Positions 60,601 through 64,000 of a stretch of DNA of 64,000 nt are shown piece by piece. The translations under genes and the position numbers were made by a program. The notes beneath the pieces were generated by a model. That model saw nothing but the letters and a program-made list of their open reading frames with translations, was not told the origin of the DNA and ran no database searches. This DNA comes from Nematostella vectensis (lineage: Eukaryota; Cnidaria; Anthozoa; Actiniaria; Edwardsiidae): NCBI RefSeq assembly GCF_932526225.1, contig NC_064036.1, positions 14,439,181 through 14,503,180 of the forward strand, read 5' to 3'. Numbering within the stretch: position 1 is the stretch's first letter; each line of letters starts with the position of its first letter.

Positions 60601-63236
60601 ATCTACAACATCAACATCATCTAGCAGTGGGTCACCATCGACAACATCAACATCGTCTAGCAGTGTGTCTTTATCTACAACATCGACATCATCTAGCAGT
60701 GTGTCACCATCTACAACATCGACACCGTCCAGCAGTGGGTCACCATCGACAACATCAACATCGTCTAGCAGTGTGTCTTTATCTACAACATCGACATCAT
60801 CTAGCAGTGTGTCTTCATCTACAACACCGACATCATCTAGCAGTGTGTCACCTACTACAGCATCTAGTATAGTTGCAGGCTCATCATCTGCAGCTCCTAC
60901 TCAAGCAGTTCCTATTGAAGAAAGTGAGTCGAGAAAAATCTTGTACTACTTGCTAAACCATACACACACCAAATGGGGTGAAGCAGTCTTTATTCCATGT
61001 AACAAATATATGAACTACATGAACTACATCACTACATCATATTACAATCTTAATTGATTATGTAACTAATCTGTGATTACTCTACTACTTTACTAAACTC
61101 TACAACATATAATTACAACTAAAGACTGCTAAAGGCGAGGGTGAGCGGGATAACGAAAAACTTGCGCACTATATTTGTATGCGTATTGCACGCGCGCGAA
61201 GCATAGAGTGTAACTGGAGCATGTACTGTTCAACTTAGCACTATAGGTCTAAGTGTTGCGTTTCCCGCCTGCCTTAGGCACGCGGGATGCCGGAGTTGAG
61301 CGTCACAGAATTCAGACTTCTGGACCCCAGCGGGATAGTTCCGGTCTAGATTTACGTTAATAGTCGCGCTATTAATATTCACATTTCGACTCCAGAGTCT
61401 GTAATTACAAGAAGGGACACGTCAGTTTGTTAAGATCATTTGAATCAACTATATTTTTCTGTGTGGCTGAGTTTAATTGAACGACGCAAAAATCCACGGC
61501 TAAGCGACTTGAAAAACCTGACTCGGCGATCTGTGAAGTCTGTTTTCAAGCTTTTTGTATGCTTTTATGTAGATGATTGGAAAATTATATAGGAAGGGGT
61601 TCTGCAATTATTTAGCTAAACATACCTAGGATAAGGTTTTTTTCTTTTTTTTAATTTATCGGCTGTGGTTCATATTATCGGACAGACCGAAGTTAATAAA
61701 TTATTTATTATATGGCTTTTTTGAATATTTGTACGAGAAGTAAAACTTATGCTGCTGAAGTGAGAGAAGAAACCCTTTCTGGTTTACAAGCCACCAGTGC
61801 TGAACTCCAAAGCTCGAAACTCGATTTTTAAGATTTGTCGATTTATAAAGTAACCATCGAAAATTGCTTTTTACGCCGATTCTAACGACCTTCACGTAAA
61901 ACATCATTTCTTTTCATGTTATTTCCTTCAGATTAGTTGTCTTTAGGGAAAATCGTCTTCAAACTCCCTTTGTATGACAATTTCCCGCCATAATGATTTT
62001 GGAACGCGCGCGATAATTTCAAGTTTGCTGAAATTTTATTTGCGATAAAAAAGGTTGCAAATCGTCTCTTTATTGGGGGGGGGGGGGGGCTTTATACGGG
62101 GAATAAAGGCAAATCACTCAAGGAATTTACCTGCATAATGTATCTTCATTCAAGAGAGTATTCAAGAGTATTTTAGTGAATATATCTGTCTGTGGAGAAT
62201 TCAAGTGAAAGAAAACATCTCTACGATCAATTCGAGTGGAAAGCGACGATCAATTGGGACTAAAAGTAAATTATTTTTAAAAAAAATTGTTGGTAAAAAT
62301 TCAGAGGATATCTTTAATTAGAAGTTCTGCATTTGTGAATGATTTAAAGCATTGTGTGGAAATACGAACTGGATTTCACTGAATGGTCATTGCGAACAAA
62401 ATCTTCAAGAACATCAGCGAAACTCTCAGAAGCAAGGTTAACAAAGTTGGAAATTATATTGAGGAAAAAAAAATAAATAAGATAAGTAAGCTTATGTAAT
62501 AAAACTCACTGTCTGAATGAATATAACTATTGAAACTCATCCTTGCAGAAAAATGGCAATAAATTGCTATTACAGTGTTGTTAATTTTCTCGAGAGAGTC
62601 GTCGGTCCGGAAATTTTTTTTGTGACGACCGCGGTCGTTACAGGAGGATACGGACCGCTCAACAGCCAAACAGGGTGCGCCATTCCACCGGAAGTGTTTG
62701 TTGCCATATAGTAAGGACTCTTAAAGCGCAAACCTTAATATGTAAAATTAGTGCATAAAAGTGTTCACATTTGTGACCTTCCATGGGAAAACATACACCG
62801 TGCTCAAGGGAAGAAATTCCGTGCTCACGGAAAGAAACTCGTGAGCATGGAAAAAAATCCCGTGGGCATGGAATGAAATCCCGTGTACTAGGCTTGTATT
62901 TTCAGCCTTCACAAGGAAAACCATTATAGTTTTCCCATGAGGGTCATATTTCTTTGGTTTCTTTGTTCCAGCACAAAGAATTGAGTTTGAAACAAGATTT
63001 CTAAGTTTAGAGTACGATGAAAGAATGGAAAACGAGTCATACTGTAGAGAGACCCTAAAAGGCCCCATAAAACATGTAAGTTTATCCTGGCTTTGATTAC
63101 CATACAAAGTCGCAGTTGTTCCTGTTGTTTCATCGGTTCTTTTATTTTTCCAATGTTCTTTCTCTTTGATGGCTATCCTTTTTTCATTACAGTTTGAAAA
63201 TAATTATGGAGCAGATGTCAAAAAGGTGGAATGCAA
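45522..63236 (+). CDS. Large secreted or tethered PTS/SEA mucin-like gene, 3' end outside window
   Basis: Proposed exons: 45522-45603, 47169-51569, 52271-52371, 52547-52590, 52680-52834, 53034-57008, 57710-57810, 57986-58029, 58119-58273, 58473-60923, 62972-63075, 63193-63236, continuing beyond 64,000. All junctions are GT-AG and keep the frame. The product begins with a signal peptide and then alternates PTS domains (about 1,467, 1,325 and 817 residues) with SEA domains, the third being cut by the window edge. Such proteins are extracellular, heavily O-glycosylated and gel- or glycocalyx-forming. The architecture and SEA sequences match the gene at 1-9,038, so the pair is probably a tandem duplication; by analogy a transmembrane exon is expected to the right. 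Confidence 0.72.
47169..51569 (+). repeat. PTS mucin array 1 (exon 2), about 1,467 residues
   Basis: A 36-bp coding minisatellite of the SSSSVTPSTTST type runs without a stop for 4.4 kb. It begins with a short unique lead (ATSIITSSSS) and ends STGSSNTE before the donor GAAG|GTATTT. A few half-length units (VTPSTSSSSVTL) and a recurring IGSPSTTPTSSSSVAPS block reveal internal duplications of several hundred bases. The complementary strand is also open (LLDDVDVVDGVT units, 1,409 codons), an effect of a stop-free 36-bp period. Phase is 1 at both ends. Confidence 0.8.
52271..52834 (+). CDS. SEA domain 1 of the second gene, three exons
   Basis: Exons 52271-52371, 52547-52590 and 52680-52834 encode about 100 residues: VIVEFGLKLENLMYEENM, then NESYCREKLSG; VEKNGNTAVKKVECL; and PGSVIANMEVAVADEQAA ending NFTVDSNYPLGANITI. 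The P-G-S-V-I-A strand, the two helical segments and the final strand fit a SEA fold of usual length. G-S at PGSV could allow autocleavage. Two Cys (SYC and VEC) are shared by all copies. Four sequons (NES, NET, NFT, NIT) suggest N-glycosylation. Phases 1-0-2-1 make the module symmetrical. Confidence 0.78.
53034..57008 (+). repeat. PTS mucin array 2 (exon 6), about 1,325 residues
   Basis: Starts with NSTSSSIMASTMAITIST after the acceptor TTCTTAG, then the 12-residue SSSSV-T/S/A-PSTTST repeats, ending with the same STGSSNTE as array 1. The complementary strand is open for 1,215 codons (LLDDVDVVDG), which is not considered a gene. Tyr-containing units (STYSSSVAPS) occur only here, near 56,610-56,680. 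Confidence 0.8.
57710..58273 (+). CDS. SEA domain 2 of the second gene, three exons
   Basis: Exons 57710-57810, 57986-58029 and 58119-58273 encode the same protein sequence as SEA domain 1; only intron and flanking bases differ. The identity shows very recent duplication or gene conversion. Confidence 0.78.
58473..60923 (+). repeat. PTS mucin array 3 (exon 10), about 817 residues
   Basis: Same 12-residue repeat, but more diverged (ALSTTS, QTSSTT, a two-residue deletion at STSSNSVSPSPTS), suggesting an older array than arrays 1 and 2. It ends SPTTASSIVAGSSSAAPTQA before the donor AAA|GTGAGT, and the phase fits the next SEA exon at 62,972. The frame runs on to 61,057 in the intron. Confidence 0.78.
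60924..62971 (+). other. Intron between PTS array 3 and SEA domain 3
   Basis: No gene seen. It contains a G tract (GGGGGGGGGGGG-type, about 62,075) and, at 62,795-62,885, degenerate repeats (TTCCGTGCTCACGGAAAGAA, ATCCCGTGGGCATGG) related to the large minisatellite at 7,405-8,115. Confidence 0.5.
62972..63236 (+). CDS. SEA domain 3 of the second gene, first two exons, cut by window edge
   Basis: Exon 62972-63075 (TTCCAG acceptor, GTAAGT donor) reads TQRIEFETRFLSLEYDERM, then ENESYCRETLKGPIKH. Exon 63193-63236 reads FENNYGADVKKVEC plus K/N; it is 44 nt, exactly the length of the equivalent exon in SEA 1 and 2. The third exon with the GSV strand was not found before 64,000 and must lie to the right. 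Sequence differs clearly from SEA 1/2, so this is an older paralogous module. Confidence 0.68.
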
Positions 63237-64000
63237 GTGAGTCAGTTGAACCTTTTTTCACATACATTTACATCCCTATCCCTATTCTTATTTTAAGACG
63301 CAAATACGTTCTAGTTTTTATAGCAATAAAGGCGATAGTTTAGTTTAATTAGTTTAGTTTAAGTAGCAATAACGGCGATGGCAGACGAAATATATCAATC
63401 CTTATAAATATCAATCCTTATAAATATCAATCCTTATAAAAACCAGTTTGGAGTTAGGCTCCAATGGCCCTAGAAGGCCTCAAAATATTTGGGAGGGGCG
63501 AAATACAGAGACATTAAATACACAATGGAGGTGCATAGCTTACCTTTACTAGTCGTTTCCTGAAAATACTGGGGAAACAAGGGCCCCACAACCCCATGCT
63601 ATTTATAGATCCGACGCGCGCACGAATATCAAATCAGAAAGCAGCAAATAGAAGCCAGCGAAGTGCAACCCAAATGTCCCACAAAAGTCCCACAAATTGT
63701 ACAACATGTCGGATGAGGTCAGTGAGTCCTGCCCGGAGTTATTTTAAGTACAGACGTTTATAGGGGTTTTCCTGCGACTTGAAAAAAAATACACAGTAAC
63801 CTAACATGATGGAAACTTGTCTTGTTGTCCAAGCTTGGTGAAAATCTTGTGAAAATGAAGCATAGAAATAGATAACTACGAGTTTGGTTGTTGAATGGAA
63901 GAGGCACGAATCCAGCTCGAAATACGAAATATTGGAAATGATAAGATAAAGCGGTGCTCTCTACGGTAGGTGCTAAGTGTTTATGTGTTTTCAAAGCTAT
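63237..64000. other. Intron or 3' region with a small 16-bp repeat
   Basis: Three copies of ATATCAATCCTTATAA lie at 63,393-63,440. No exon with a SEA GSV strand is visible before the window end. Confidence 0.45.

Overview
The window is eukaryotic, most likely from a cnidarian such as a sea anemone or coral. The signs are intron-rich genes with GT-AG splice sites, SEA-domain/mucin-type genes, a non-LTR retrotransposon fragment, a DDE-integrase DNA transposon resembling the IS3EU group (which I recall from cnidarians), many minisatellites, and a 200-N gap typical of scaffolding. The taxon is inference; nothing in the sequence names a species.

Layout. (1) 1-9,038, + strand: the 3' part of a membrane-anchored, mucin-like gene. 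A Ser/Thr/Pro (PTS) repeat exon runs off the left edge, followed by a small exon, three SEA-domain exons, a short linker exon and a last exon with a transmembrane helix and cytoplasmic tail. Its introns hold a MITE-like element and several tandem repeats. (2) 9,039-13,599: mostly non-coding, with a 109-bp duplication, a possible decayed exon and a 1.3-kb array of 17-bp units. (3) 13,600-41,819: a near-perfect 28-kb inverted repeat with arms of about 14 kb meeting at about 27,919. All four arm ends carry arrays of the short palindrome TACCCGATAA...TTATCGGGTA, and the outer and central ends share CAATTG-RR-CTTTAGGGCCA. Each arm holds a decayed LINE, an older diverged palindrome, and, inserted in that, an intact 3,351-bp TIR transposon with a 393-aa integrase-type transposase and 6-bp target duplications. 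A 200-N gap lies in the left arm near the centre. (4) 41,820-45,521: intergenic, starting with a strong 111-bp hairpin. (5) 45,522 to beyond 64,000, + strand: a second, larger PTS/SEA gene with a signal-peptide exon and three PTS exons (about 4.4, 4.0 and 2.5 kb) alternating with SEA modules. All PTS exons and SEA modules have phase-1 outer boundaries, and one PTS+SEA unit of 5,439 bp is tandemly duplicated.

The two host genes look like tandem paralogs encoding secreted or membrane-bound, heavily O-glycosylated mucus or glycocalyx proteins, with the palindromic element between them. The best candidate for something undescribed is the 28-kb palindrome with its terminal palindrome arrays. An assembly artefact (two haplotypes or contigs joined head-to-head) is the main alternative, and several findings bear on that question.
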